A stretch of 64,000 bases of DNA from JAGNLV01 sp964612145 (GTDB taxonomy: Bacteria; Zixibacteria; MSB-5A5; GN15; FEB-12). Position 1 is the first letter of the stretch. Every line of letters begins with the position of its first letter. Positions 1-8,128 of this stretch are shown piece after piece. The DNA is taken from assembly GCA_964612145.1 (NCBI GenBank), contig CAZTBP010000009.1:62001-126000 (forward strand). The letters run 5' to 3'. The notes beneath the pieces are model-generated. The model searched no databases. It was not told the origin of the DNA and saw only the letters and a list, made by a program, of their open reading frames with translations. The position numbers and the translations under genes are program-made.

Positions 1-495
1 CTGGCAGAGTATCAGCAGGCGCGCATTATATCATTCTGGAATCCGGCGGAGGACGCGCGCGGTGCGGGTTACCAGATTATTCAATCAAAGATCGCGATAG
101 GATCGGGCGGGGTCTGGGGGAAGGGGTTTCTCAGCGGGTCACAGACTCGCCTGGACTTTCTTCCGGAACGCCATACCGACTTCATCTTTAGTGTGCTCGG
201 GGAAGAATTTGGCCTGTGGGGTTCACTGATTGTTCTCCTGCTTTTCTCCTATGTCTGCTACCGGGGGATTCGTATTGCCGCCAAGGCACGCTCGCGGTTT
301 CTTTCGTATATTGCGTTTGGCGCCATCTCGATATTTTTCTTTCAATTTGTTGTTAATATCGGGATGACGCTTGGCTTTATGCCGGTTACCGGGCTCCCGC
401 TGCCGTTCCTTTCGTATGGCGGTACGGCGCTGGTTCTTTCGTGGACGCTGGTTGCATTGCTGGTGAAGGCCGACTACCACTGGCAGGAATACTAA
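1..495 (+). CDS. rodA: Rod shape-determining protein RodA, C-terminal part (5' end outside window)
   Basis: The open frame runs in from the left edge and ends at 495, giving about 164 C-terminal residues. It is a SEDS-family peptidoglycan glycosyltransferase working in the inner membrane with a class B PBP during cell elongation. The stretch KIAIGSGGVWGKGFLSGSQT followed by LPERHTDFIF is the periplasmic loop typical of RodA rather than FtsW. Near the end, PLPFLSYGGT is the family signature, and at least three hydrophobic segments are visible. The N-terminal membrane helices lie outside the window. Assignment to the family is secure; RodA versus FtsW rests on the loop motif. Confidence 0.93.
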   Translation: MAEYQQARIISFWNPAEDARGAGYQIIQSKIAIGSGGVWGKGFLSGSQTRLDFLPERHTDFIFSVLGEEFGLWGSLIVLLLFSYVCYRGIRIAAKARSRFLSYIAFGAISIFFFQFVVNIGMTLGFMPVTGLPLPFLSYGGTALVLSWTLVALLVKADYHWQEY

Positions 496-548
496 CTCCG
501 CCCCGAAAATCAGTTTGCGCACGTCTCCCAGGGGCGTATGTTGCCGTC

Positions 549-1484
549 ATGGCTGACCCATCCGGACAAAACCGGTTACGCTCTTTTGCCGTACTTTCAT
601 TCGGCGCCGTATGTATTTCTTTTGCCCCGGTTTTTGTCAAACTGATCGGGCAGGAAGTGCTCGGCCCGAGTGCAATTGCCTTCTGGCGGACCCTGTTTGG
701 AGCCGCCATTTTGTTTGTCTGGGCAACACTGGCCGGGCACAAGGTATCGTTGCCGTGGTCGATGACGCGCTGGACGATCCTGGCCGGCCTGATTTTCTGC
801 TGCGACCTGTTTGTCTGGCACCGGTCGATACTGTTTGTTGGCGCCGGTATGGCGACAATCCTCGCCAACACACAGGTTTTTGCGACGGCAGTACTGAGTT
901 CTTTCATTTTCAAAGAGAAATTAGGTATACGCTTCTTTCTGGCGGCCCTCAGCGGTATTGTAGGAGTAATCCTGCTGGTCGGAGTCGGCAGTGATTTCGA
1001 GTTCACGGCGGGTTACATTCGTGGCATCATATACGGGCTGGCGACAGGCGTGTTTTATGCGAACTACATCGTTACGCTGAAAGTTGCCGGGCAACGTGAG
1101 GGACAGCCGCCGAGTTTCATCACGCTGATGGCGTGGGTATCGACTTTCTCTGCCATTTTTCTCGGCCTGGCGACACTGTTTACCGAAGCCGATGCCATGA
1201 TTCCCCCAACCCCGTATGCCTGGTTCATTTTGTTTTCACTGGCCCTGGTAGCCCAGGCGGTGGGCTGGTGGGCGATTTCGATGTCACTGCCGAAGATCGA
1301 CGCTCATCGGGGCGGTCTGGCGTTGCTGCTTCAGCCGGTGCTCGCGACGGTCTGGGGTCTGTTGTTCTTCGCCGAACATCTGACTATCCTTCAGCTAACC
1401 GGCGCCGCCATCACGCTGGCTGCGATCTATGTCGGCACCGTGCGTCGGCGTGCCCGCCGGATTCCCGTACCACCTGCTGATTGA
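549..1484 (+). CDS. EamA/DMT-family permease
   Basis: This 311-residue protein has about ten hydrophobic segments arranged as two EamA repeats, the usual build of drug/metabolite transporter permeases. The first repeat includes a PSAIAFWRTLFG segment and the second ends in a proline-containing helix (LLLQPVLATVWGLLFFAEHL), both typical of the family. The frame is open further upstream to 441, but that would overlap rodA. The ATG at 549 gives MADPSGQNRL and starts directly before the first membrane segment, so I chose it. The substrate cannot be read from the sequence; exporters of amino acids or other metabolites are common in this family. Confidence 0.85.
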   Translation: MADPSGQNRLRSFAVLSFGAVCISFAPVFVKLIGQEVLGPSAIAFWRTLFGAAILFVWATLAGHKVSLPWSMTRWTILAGLIFCCDLFVWHRSILFVGAGMATILANTQVFATAVLSSFIFKEKLGIRFFLAALSGIVGVILLVGVGSDFEFTAGYIRGIIYGLATGVFYANYIVTLKVAGQREGQPPSFITLMAWVSTFSAIFLGLATLFTEADAMIPPTPYAWFILFSLALVAQAVGWWAISMSLPKIDAHRGGLALLLQPVLATVWGLLFFAEHLTILQLTGAAITLAAIYVGTVRRRARRIPVPPAD

Positions 1485-1516
1485 GGGAAGGAGGTGTGAC
1501 AGACAAAGGCTATACG

Positions 1517-2089
1517 ATGATTTTTGAGACCGAACGACTTCGTATCCGATTGGCCGATCAGATAGAGAAAGACATTGAGTTCTTTCTTGTCCTATGGAAT
1601 CACCCTGAGGTAATGACGTCAGTTGGGCTGCCCGAGGGGCTGGGGATATCGCGGCCGGAGATAATGACAGCGCTGGAACACGACCGTTCTGATCCGCTTG
1701 ATAAGCACCTTGTTGCGGAGTTAAAGACCGACGGTACCGTGATCGGGGAGGCGAACCTGGGAAAACCGAGCGAACGGGGTGTGTCTGAAACCGATGTCAA
1801 ACTGCTGCCGGAGTTCTGGGAGGAAGGCTACGGGACGGAAATCAAGCAGGGGCTGGTAGACTACCTGTTCACACACACCACGTGCAATGTGGTCCGGGCG
1901 ACACCAAACAAGGATAATATTCCATCACAGCGGATGCAGCAAAAAGTCGGCGCCCAGCGGGTGGGCGAGGGGGTTTTTCTATTCGATGATGAAATGTGTG
2001 TCCAGACAATCGACGTGCAATTTTATGTCTACGAATTGACGCGGGACCGGTGGTTTGAGCTTCGCGGTAAAGGCCGGCAGCTCTTCTGA
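1517..2089 (+). CDS. GNAT-family N-acetyltransferase
   Basis: The protein is about 190 residues. It opens with the IFETERLRIR motif that starts RimJ/RimL-type acetyltransferases and continues with the conserved pattern of a GNAT fold, including NPNKDN-like spacing (ATPNKDNIPSQRMQQKVGA) where Asn and the MxKxG helix contact acetyl-CoA. I chose ATG 1517 because homologues start just before ETERL. A strong AGGAGG sits at 1489-1494, unusually far upstream of that ATG, and a TTG at 1481 in the same frame overlaps the stop of the permease, so a longer form is possible. The acyl acceptor is unknown. Confidence 0.8.
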   Translation: MIFETERLRIRLADQIEKDIEFFLVLWNHPEVMTSVGLPEGLGISRPEIMTALEHDRSDPLDKHLVAELKTDGTVIGEANLGKPSERGVSETDVKLLPEFWEEGYGTEIKQGLVDYLFTHTTCNVVRATPNKDNIPSQRMQQKVGAQRVGEGVFLFDDEMCVQTIDVQFYVYELTRDRWFELRGKGRQLF

Positions 2090-2167
2090 GGCTCTTGTTG
2101 ACAACACTGACCGGACAGGTCATCCTTCTGATAGGCAGTTCCTCCAGATACGGGGAAAGCGTTTGGC

Positions 2168-3334
2168 ATGCTTGAAGTTGTCATAGTTCTTGTGATTGTA
2201 GCCGTCACCAGACGCGATGGTTTGCGAGCCGTTTCGTACGATTCGGTCGATGAGTGGGTGCGTCGGAAAGAATCAACACGCGGGGTGTTTCGAACCGGCC
2301 TGACTGTCAGCGGCTTTATGATCCTGGCAGCCGGATTTAACACTCGCCTGTCCAGCCATGCTTCGTTTGTGGGCAAGTACTATGCGCAGATGGCATCGGA
2401 CCCTTTCGCCTTTGACCCATCCAATCCCGTGCCGCACCGGATTCTGACATCCCTGATTAGTTATCTGATCGGCCTGCGCGGACAGCTGGTCATTGTCACA
2501 AATCTGCTGATAGCGGCAGCCTTGATTTATCTCGTGTACCGGTACTTCCGTAAGTATGGGCCGCGTCCGGGAGATGCCCTGGTGGCAGCGGCGTGTGTTG
2601 CCTTTTCACTGGTGACGCTGGGGACCGTGTATTACGGCGGTTATAATGACTCGCTGACTTACCTGCTGATCTTTGCTATGTGGACCCAGCGAGAGCGACC
2701 GATGCGAATGGTCGTGTTGTTTCTCTTGGCGCTTTTCAACCGGGAGACAGTGATATTTTTGGTGCCGTGGTTGTTGTATGAGTCCGTCAGTGGCACCCGA
2801 CAAAAGACAGTTCGTGGTGCAGGACTTCTGGCGGGATTTATGGTGGCGGTGGGAATTTATCTGGGATTTCGCTACTTGTTGTCACAGCAGGGTGAAATCG
2901 GGTATTCGCTGGCATACTATCTTGAGCCTTTCTTGGATGATCCCCTGCACATGGCGCGCCAGCACCTTTCGAATTTGTGGCTGTCGGTCTTCTCGGTGTT
3001 CAAGGTGTTGTGGATTGTGCCGCTGGCGGCGGGGCTTGCGGCCTGGCGGCGGGGAGACCGTCGGCTGGTATGGTCGATGATCCTGCTTTTGGTGTGTGTC
3101 TCAGCCCAGTTATTTTTCGCCTACGACACGTCTCGGATGCTGACCATGGGCTTTATGGTACTGATTCTTTCGCTTGGATATCTCTTTACGATGAATGTCT
3201 TTGACTTCCGGCGCTGGGTGGGGTGGCTTTTCCTTTTTCATCTGTTGATACCGAATATCACCGTGGCTGGGGCCAAGATCGATATGATGCACTCGCTTTT
3301 GTGGTATATCCTGCTAAAAGCTCTGTCAGCCTGA
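2168..3334 (+). CDS. Multipass membrane protein of unknown function
   Basis: The protein has 388 residues and about nine to ten predicted membrane helices spread over its whole length. I do not recognise a family with certainty. The pattern LFNRETVIFLVPWLLYE in the middle resembles segments in polytopic GT-C-like or EpsG-like envelope proteins, and the YNDSLTY turn after a helix is also seen there. No catalytic motif can be named. It follows the acetyltransferase by 78 bases and is followed by a terminator belonging to the opposite strand. A surface polysaccharide role is only a guess. Confidence 0.6.
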   Translation: MLEVVIVLVIVAVTRRDGLRAVSYDSVDEWVRRKESTRGVFRTGLTVSGFMILAAGFNTRLSSHASFVGKYYAQMASDPFAFDPSNPVPHRILTSLISYLIGLRGQLVIVTNLLIAAALIYLVYRYFRKYGPRPGDALVAAACVAFSLVTLGTVYYGGYNDSLTYLLIFAMWTQRERPMRMVVLFLLALFNRETVIFLVPWLLYESVSGTRQKTVRGAGLLAGFMVAVGIYLGFRYLLSQQGEIGYSLAYYLEPFLDDPLHMARQHLSNLWLSVFSVFKVLWIVPLAAGLAAWRRGDRRLVWSMILLLVCVSAQLFFAYDTSRMLTMGFMVLILSLGYLFTMNVFDFRRWVGWLFLFHLLIPNITVAGAKIDMMHSLLWYILLKALSA

Positions 3335-3343
3335 TTCCTTCGC

Positions 3344-3373
3344 AAATAAAAAAGCGCAGCCCTGAGGCTGCGC
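3344..3373 (-). terminator. Intrinsic terminator of rocD
   Basis: GCGCAGCC at 3354-3361 pairs perfectly with GGCTGCGC at 3366-3373 around a four-base loop. On the minus strand the stem is followed by a run of six T (complement of 3348-3353). It lies 30 bases past the rocD stop. Confidence 0.9.
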
Positions 3374-3402
3374 CGTTGTTGCACCATCTTGTCTTGTCCG
3401 GG

Positions 3403-4683
3403 TTATTCCGCCAGGACTTTCGTGAGACCATCGACAATGAAGTTCGCTTCTTCCTTGGTAATTATCAGCGGCGGCGAAATCCGGATGGTGTGGCCGTGGC
3501 TGTCGTTGGCCATCAGGCCGTGCTTGAGCATCTCGCGGCAGTAACCCATTGCATCCTTGTTCAACACCTCGATACCGATAAAGAGACCCTTGTTGCGGAC
3601 CTCCTTGACCTGCGGTGACTGGTCGGCGACTTCATGGATTCTATCGGCGAGGTACTTGCCCATTGTTTGGGCACACTCGACCAGATTTTCCTCGATCAGG
3701 ACATCCAGTGCAGCCAGTCCGGCAACACAGGCCAACGGGTAGCCGCCGTAGGTGGAGCCGTCGCGACCCGGCTGGAAGGTGAGGTCCATCAGGCGGCTGT
3801 TAGTGACCATGGCGCTCAAGGGCACGACGCCACCGGAGAGAGCCTTGCCGAGGACGATGGCATCGGGGACAGCGCCTTCGTGTTCGAAACAGAACATCTT
3901 GCCGGTGCGGCCAAGGCCGACCTGGATTTCATCGAAAATCAGGATCAGGTCGTGTTCATCGGCGATCTCACGCAGGCCGGTCAGAAAGCCTTCGGGCGGC
4001 TGATACATGCCGCCTTCACCCTGCATCGGTTCCACGAGTATGCCACAGGTTTTGCCGTTAACGGCCTCGCGGACCTGTTCAAGGTTGCCGAATTCGCAGG
4101 AGCGGAAACCAGGAGTCAGGGGACCAAAACCCTGTTTGTAGTATTTGCTGGTGGAGAACGATACAGTCGTTATCATTCGGCCGTGGAAGTTATTGTCAAA
4201 AACGATAATTTCCTGCTCGCCGTCGGGTATATTCTTCTCCGAGTAGCCGTAGTAGCGGGCCAGTTTGACGGCGGTCTCGACCGATTCGACGCCGCCATTT
4301 TTCGGGAGGACCTTGTTGCCGCAGTTACCGAATCGCGGAGCCATCTGGGGAACAAGCTCGGCGAGTTTCTTTAGAAAAGCGCCGAGGACGTCGGTATAGA
4401 CGACGTTGGAAATAACGGAGCCGTAGCCGCCTTTGAGGGCCTCGGTGACGGCCTGGACAATGCGCGGGTGATGGTGGCCCTGGTTGACGGCCGAGTAGGC
4501 GGCCAAGCAGTCGAGAAATTTCTCGCCGGCCTGGTTATACAGCCACGCGCCCTCGGCCTTGCGCACGACCAGATGCTGCCGCGTGTAGTGGTTGGCACCG
4601 TAAGTGCTCTCGAAGTCGTAGACCGCCTGATCGGGGAAGGTCGAGTAGCCAATCGGGGTCGCGTTGGTTTTGACATCAGCCAT
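3403..4683 (-). CDS. rocD: Ornithine aminotransferase (class III, PLP-dependent)
   Basis: The 426-residue protein transfers the delta-amino group of ornithine to 2-oxoglutarate, giving glutamate semialdehyde for proline or arginine metabolism. The N-terminal region around NHYTRQHLVVRKAEG and LAAYSAVNQGHHHP is characteristic of ornithine aminotransferases. Further on, FDEIQVGLGRTGKMF carries the PLP-contacting Asp, and the Schiff-base Lys is in VLGKALSGG. The DGSTYGGYPLAC segment is the conserved phosphate-contact turn, here with Tyr where many relatives have His. GAGGTGG precedes the ATG. Acetylornithine or other omega-amino acid aminotransferases are the alternatives, but the N-terminal motif favours RocD. 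It is a single-gene unit with its own promoter and terminator. Confidence 0.88.
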   Translation of the reverse strand: MADVKTNATPIGYSTFPDQAVYDFESTYGANHYTRQHLVVRKAEGAWLYNQAGEKFLDCLAAYSAVNQGHHHPRIVQAVTEALKGGYGSVISNVVYTDVLGAFLKKLAELVPQMAPRFGNCGNKVLPKNGGVESVETAVKLARYYGYSEKNIPDGEQEIIVFDNNFHGRMITTVSFSTSKYYKQGFGPLTPGFRSCEFGNLEQVREAVNGKTCGILVEPMQGEGGMYQPPEGFLTGLREIADEHDLILIFDEIQVGLGRTGKMFCFEHEGAVPDAIVLGKALSGGVVPLSAMVTNSRLMDLTFQPGRDGSTYGGYPLACVAGLAALDVLIEENLVECAQTMGKYLADRIHEVADQSPQVKEVRNKGLFIGIEVLNKDAMGYCREMLKHGLMANDSHGHTIRISPPLIITKEEANFIVDGLTKVLAE

Positions 4684-4734
4684 GGTTCCACCTCATAAAA
4701 AAATCGGTCGAGTCGTCGTTCTCAAAATCCCGGC

Positions 4735-4763
4735 AATATATGTAGAATAGCGGCAAAACTCAA
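4735..4763 (-). promoter_or_regulatory. Predicted sigma-70-type promoter of rocD
   Basis: On the minus strand TTGAGT (complement of 4758-4763) is followed after 17 bases by TATATT (complement of 4735-4740). The rocD start codon lies about 50 bases downstream. Confidence 0.55.
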
Positions 4764-5011
4764 TAGAAGTCATTGCCAATACGTTCGGAATTTCACAATC
4801 TCTCCTTTGCCCGTAACAAACAAATAGGGCGGGGCTGTTCCGATTTTCGGCGCCAATACCGAAGAACTTGAGGGCCCTGGCGGTAGTTTGAAACGGCCTG
4901 AAAATTAACGTATTTCGGGCGATTTCGAAACATCGACAGGCAGCCCCAATAGTATACTTCTGCGTAATGGATATAAGGGCCTATAACAGGATGAATTTGG
5001 GGCGAATTGGC

Positions 5012-5039
5012 TTGATTTTTGATCGAGTTTAGGTATACT
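5012..5039 (+). promoter_or_regulatory. Predicted sigma-70-type promoter of nfnAB
   Basis: TTGATT at 5012-5017 and TATACT at 5034-5039 are separated by 16 bases. The start codon of nfnA lies 34 bases downstream, with GGAGG at 5064-5068 in between. Confidence 0.55.
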
Positions 5040-5073
5040 TGAAGCTGATTTGTTGTAACATAGTGGAGGTCTA

Positions 5074-5952
5074 ATGCCCAAGGTAATCGACAACGTTGAA
5101 TTGGGGCCAATGATCTGGAAGATGCGGGTCGAAGTGCCGCGACTGGTGGCCAAGGCGAAAGCCGGCCAGTTTGTCATTCTCCGGGTACAGGATGAGGGTG
5201 AGCGGGTACCGATGTCTATCGCCGGCCTGGACAGAGAGAACGGCCTTTTGACCATCATCTACCAGGTAGTTGGAAAAACATCAGCCCTGATGACAACCGT
5301 CAGAGCGGGTGGTGAGCTGTCCGACTGTGTCGGTCCGCTCGGTCTACCCACCCACATAGATAACTACGGGACGGCGGTTGTGGTTGGCGGCGGTATCGGG
5401 ATCGCTCCGGTCTATCCAATCGCCCAGGCTTACAAAGAAGCCGGAAATAAAGTAGTCAGTATTATCGGCGCCCGTAACAAGGACCTGCTTTTTTACGAAG
5501 ACGAGCACAAGTCTGTCGCCGATGAGTACTACCCGTGTACAGACGACGGATCCTACGGTCATCACGGCTTTGTGTCCGATGTCCTCAAGAGGCTGCTGGA
5601 CGAGGGGCGCGAGATCGGCATGATCATGGCGATCGGCCCGGTTCCCATGATGCGGGTCGTGGCCGACCTCACGAAGGACTATGAAGTCCCGACGTGGGTA
5701 TCGCTGAATCCGCTGATGATCGACGGTACCGGTATGTGCGGCGGCTGCAGGGTGAAGATCGGCGAGGAAACGAAGTTTGCCTGTGTCGACGGCCCGGATT
5801 TTGACGGGCACCTGGTTGATTTTGACCTGTTAACCTCGCGACTCCAGGCCTACAAGGACCAGGAGCGCAGAGCTATGAAAAAGCTGCTGGAAGACCCGAA
5901 CTGCAAACTGACCCGGTCGGTACAGCAGTTCACGTATCCGGATGAAAGATGA
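5074..5952 (+). CDS. nfnA: NfnA, FAD/[2Fe-2S] subunit of NADH-dependent ferredoxin:NADP+ oxidoreductase
   Basis: The 292-residue protein belongs to the dihydroorotate-dehydrogenase electron-transfer / ferredoxin-NADP reductase family. An N-terminal FAD beta-barrel contains the RVPMSIAG motif. An NAD-binding Rossmann part starts at VVVGGGIGIAPVYPI. Near the C-terminus, GTGMCGGC followed later by FACVDGP supplies the Cys ligands of a [2Fe-2S] cluster. In NfnAB this small subunit holds the bifurcating partner that reacts with NADH. The adjacent gene encodes the large subunit, which fixes the assignment; without it SudB or PyrK-like would be possible. It has a good Shine-Dalgarno sequence and its own promoter. 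Confidence 0.9.
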   Translation: MPKVIDNVELGPMIWKMRVEVPRLVAKAKAGQFVILRVQDEGERVPMSIAGLDRENGLLTIIYQVVGKTSALMTTVRAGGELSDCVGPLGLPTHIDNYGTAVVVGGGIGIAPVYPIAQAYKEAGNKVVSIIGARNKDLLFYEDEHKSVADEYYPCTDDGSYGHHGFVSDVLKRLLDEGREIGMIMAIGPVPMMRVVADLTKDYEVPTWVSLNPLMIDGTGMCGGCRVKIGEETKFACVDGPDFDGHLVDFDLLTSRLQAYKDQERRAMKKLLEDPNCKLTRSVQQFTYPDER

Positions 5953-5962
5953 GGATGCGATC

Positions 5963-7435
5963 ATGACTGAAGACACAACACCGAAGGGTCGCACGACCAG
6001 GGCTCCGAAAGAGCCATCACCAAATCCGCTGGCAAAAAAGGAACGGATGAAAGTTCCTCGGCAGTCCATGACTGAGCAGGCTCCCGAGGAACGGATACAG
6101 AATTTCAACGAGGTGCCGTTCGGCTTCACCGAGGAACAGGCGCTGGCCGAGGCGCAGCGGTGCCTGGAATGCCCTAAGGCGCCCTGTATCAAAGGCTGCC
6201 CGGTCGAAGTTGATATTACCGGGTTTATTCGGCTGATACTGGAGAAAGACTACGCCGCCTCGGCGCGGAAGATCAAGGAGACTAACTCTCTCCCGGCGGT
6301 GTGTGGGCGCGTTTGTCCGCAGGAAGAACAGTGTGAAATCGCCTGCGTCCTGCACAAGAAATTTACCCCGGTGGCAATCGGTGCTTTGGAACGGTTCGTG
6401 GCTGACTACGAACGAGAAAACAACCTGGTCGAGCTGCCGAAGAAACAGCCGCCGACAGGTCGCAAGGCGGCTGTTGTTGGTGCCGGACCGGCTGGATTGA
6501 CCGTGGCCGGTGACCTGATTCTCAAGGGTCACGATGTGACTATTTTCGAAGCACTGCACAAACCGGGAGGCGTGCTCGTGTACGGTATCCCGGAATTCCG
6601 ACTGCCGAAAAACATCGTGCAGTCCGAGTGTGACTACCTTCGCGATCTCGGTGTAGAGTTCCAAAACTCGACTGTCATTGGCAAGTTGGACACCATCGAC
6701 GAGCTGTTTGAAATGGGTTACGATTCTGTCTTTATCGGGACCGGTGCGGGTTTGCCGAACTTCATGGGTATTGAGGGCGAGAACCTGATCGGGATTTACT
6801 CGGCCAACGAATACCTGACCCGTTCGAACCTGATGCGGGCGTTCGACGAAGAGAACTACGACACACCGATTATCCGTGGCGAAAATGTCGCTGTCCTCGG
6901 CGGCGGCAACACTGCAATGGATGCCGTGCGTACAGCACTGCGCCTGGGTGCGGAAAATGCCTACATAGTTTACCGTCGGAGCGAGGCGGAAATGCCCGCT
7001 CGTAAAGAAGAGATCCATCACGCGCTCGAGGAAGGCGTGCGGTTCCACATGCTGACCAACCCTGTGAGGTTTATCGGTGACGATAAGGATCGGGTGGTAG
7101 CGATGGAATGCATTCAGATGGAATTGGGCGAGCCGGATGCTTCGGGCCGACGCCGCCCGGTGCCCATCGAAGGCTCCAATTTCACGATGGAGGTTGACCT
7201 GGTAGTGGTAGCAATCGGTAACGGGTCCAACCCGCTGATTCCGGCCACGACGCCGGGGCTCGATACTAATCGTTGGCAGAATATCATTGCCGACGAGGAG
7301 ACGATGCAGACCTCGCGCGAGGGCGTCTACGCCGGCGGCGACATCGTCACCGGCGGTGCGACCGTGATTCTCGCGGCGGGCGCCGGCAAGAAAGCGGCCC
7401 GGGCCATGCACGACTATATGATGGCCAAAGGATAG
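5963..7435 (+). CDS. nfnB: NfnB, GltD-like large subunit of electron-bifurcating transhydrogenase
   Basis: The 490-residue protein is a glutamate-synthase-small-chain-like flavoprotein. The N-terminal third carries two [4Fe-4S] motifs (CLECPKAPCIKGCP, then CGRVCPQEEQCEIAC). Two Rossmann motifs follow: VVGAGPAGLTVAG for FAD and VLGGGNTAMDAVRTA for NADPH, the latter with YRRSEAEMPA. With NfnA it couples reduction of ferredoxin by NADPH to reduction of NAD+, or the reverse. ATG 5942 overlaps the nfnA stop, but ATG 5963 has the better-placed GATGAGG and is preferred. A strong terminator follows. A plain GltD is unlikely because no gltA-type large subunit is nearby and nfnA is. Confidence 0.9.
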   Translation: MTEDTTPKGRTTRAPKEPSPNPLAKKERMKVPRQSMTEQAPEERIQNFNEVPFGFTEEQALAEAQRCLECPKAPCIKGCPVEVDITGFIRLILEKDYAASARKIKETNSLPAVCGRVCPQEEQCEIACVLHKKFTPVAIGALERFVADYERENNLVELPKKQPPTGRKAAVVGAGPAGLTVAGDLILKGHDVTIFEALHKPGGVLVYGIPEFRLPKNIVQSECDYLRDLGVEFQNSTVIGKLDTIDELFEMGYDSVFIGTGAGLPNFMGIEGENLIGIYSANEYLTRSNLMRAFDEENYDTPIIRGENVAVLGGGNTAMDAVRTALRLGAENAYIVYRRSEAEMPARKEEIHHALEEGVRFHMLTNPVRFIGDDKDRVVAMECIQMELGEPDASGRRRPVPIEGSNFTMEVDLVVVAIGNGSNPLIPATTPGLDTNRWQNIIADEETMQTSREGVYAGGDIVTGGATVILAAGAGKKAARAMHDYMMAKG

Positions 7436-7462
7436 GCGGGGCGTCTTGGCATAGCAATCCAG

Positions 7463-7491
7463 AGGCGGACCGTTTTCGGCCCGCCTTTTTT
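7463..7491 (+). terminator. Intrinsic terminator of nfnAB
   Basis: AGGCGG (7463-7468) with CCG pairs with CGG and CCGCCT (7481-7486) around a TTTT loop, with one A/C mismatch, followed by a run of T to 7491. Confidence 0.9.
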
Positions 7492-7511
7492 GTCCCATAA
7501 ACCGATTGTCC

Positions 7512-7539
7512 TTGACCATCCATAAAACCCGAGTATATT
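7512..7539 (+). promoter_or_regulatory. Predicted promoter of the dtxR-like gene
   Basis: TTGACC at 7512-7517 and TATATT at 7534-7539 are separated by 16 bases. The expected start site, around 7546, lies just before the palindromic operator. Confidence 0.6.
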
Positions 7540-7552
7540 ACTTCTGATCAAT

Positions 7553-7568
7553 GTTAGGCAAACCTAAC
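7553..7568 (+). promoter_or_regulatory. Perfect 16-bp palindrome, probable DtxR/MntR-type operator
   Basis: GTTAGG, CAAA, CCTAAC form a perfect inverted repeat immediately after the promoter and 25 bases before the GTG of a DtxR-family gene. The half-site TTAGG...CCTAA is that of IdeR/DtxR/MntR boxes. Its position predicts that metal-loaded repressor blocks its own transcript. Confidence 0.75.
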
Positions 7569-7593
7569 TTTTTGAGGGAAATGGAGGAAAGCA

Positions 7594-8088
7594 GTGAACG
7601 CACATCGACTCAGCGAGAGCCTCGAAGATTACCTTGAGGCAATTTACCGCCTTGAGCAGAAGCACGGGCTGGCGCGTGTAAAAGATATCGCAGCGGCCCT
7701 CGGGGTTGCGATGGGCTCGGTGACCGGTTCGTTGAAAGTTCTGACTGAGCGTGGGCTGATTGATTATGAGCCATATTCAAAAATAACACTGACCAATATG
7801 GGCCGGCGGGTAGCGCACGATGTTGACCGCCGGCATGCTATTCTTAAGCGATTCTTTACGGATGTGTTGAAAGTCGACCTCGACGTTGCCGATGAAACGG
7901 CCTGCCGGGTGGAGCATGTGGTGCCGTCAACGGTGATGGAACGCTTTCTCAGCTTCATTGAGTGTCTCGAGGAGTGTCCCGGCGGCGGGTACGAGTGGAT
8001 CAACGGTGCTTTTATCTGTGAGGATAGCGGTCTTCGCGAAGGGTGCGCCCGGTGTCGGCGGGCCGACGGAAGGGTCGAAAAAAAGTAA
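7594..8088 (+). CDS. DtxR/MntR-family metal-dependent transcriptional repressor
   Basis: The 164-residue protein starts with the family pattern SESLEDYLEAIYRLEQ, then a winged helix (VKDIAAALGVAMGSVTGSLKVLTERGLI) and the metal-binding dimerisation helices with the conserved Glu/Cys/His stretch DETACRVEHVV. In relatives these residues bind Fe2+ or Mn2+ and enable DNA binding. The C-terminal tail has extra cysteines (about residues 125-155, ending in EGCARCRRADG), which could hold another metal. The start is GTG at 7594 with GGAGG at 7583-7587. A perfect palindrome overlaps its leader, so autoregulation is likely. Iron versus manganese cannot be decided here. Confidence 0.9.
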   Translation: MNAHRLSESLEDYLEAIYRLEQKHGLARVKDIAAALGVAMGSVTGSLKVLTERGLIDYEPYSKITLTNMGRRVAHDVDRRHAILKRFFTDVLKVDLDVADETACRVEHVVPSTVMERFLSFIECLEECPGGGYEWINGAFICEDSGLREGCARCRRADGRVEKK

Positions 8089-8128
8089 ATCGCCAGAAAC
8101 TCTGGCAATAGATGACAAGGTACAGGTA

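Larger units (their letters stand above)
4684..5073. other. Divergent intergenic region between rocD and nfnA
   Basis: This 390-base stretch has no gene. It holds one promoter-like element for each flanking gene (listed separately) and is more AT-rich than its surroundings. The middle part, about 4790-5000, shows no conserved RNA or operator that I recognise. Confidence 0.6.

Noticed and set aside
6017..7519. 500-residue open frame on the minus strand
   Set aside because: It lies opposite nfnB, has no recognisable motif, and its composition is what high-GC antisense frames show.
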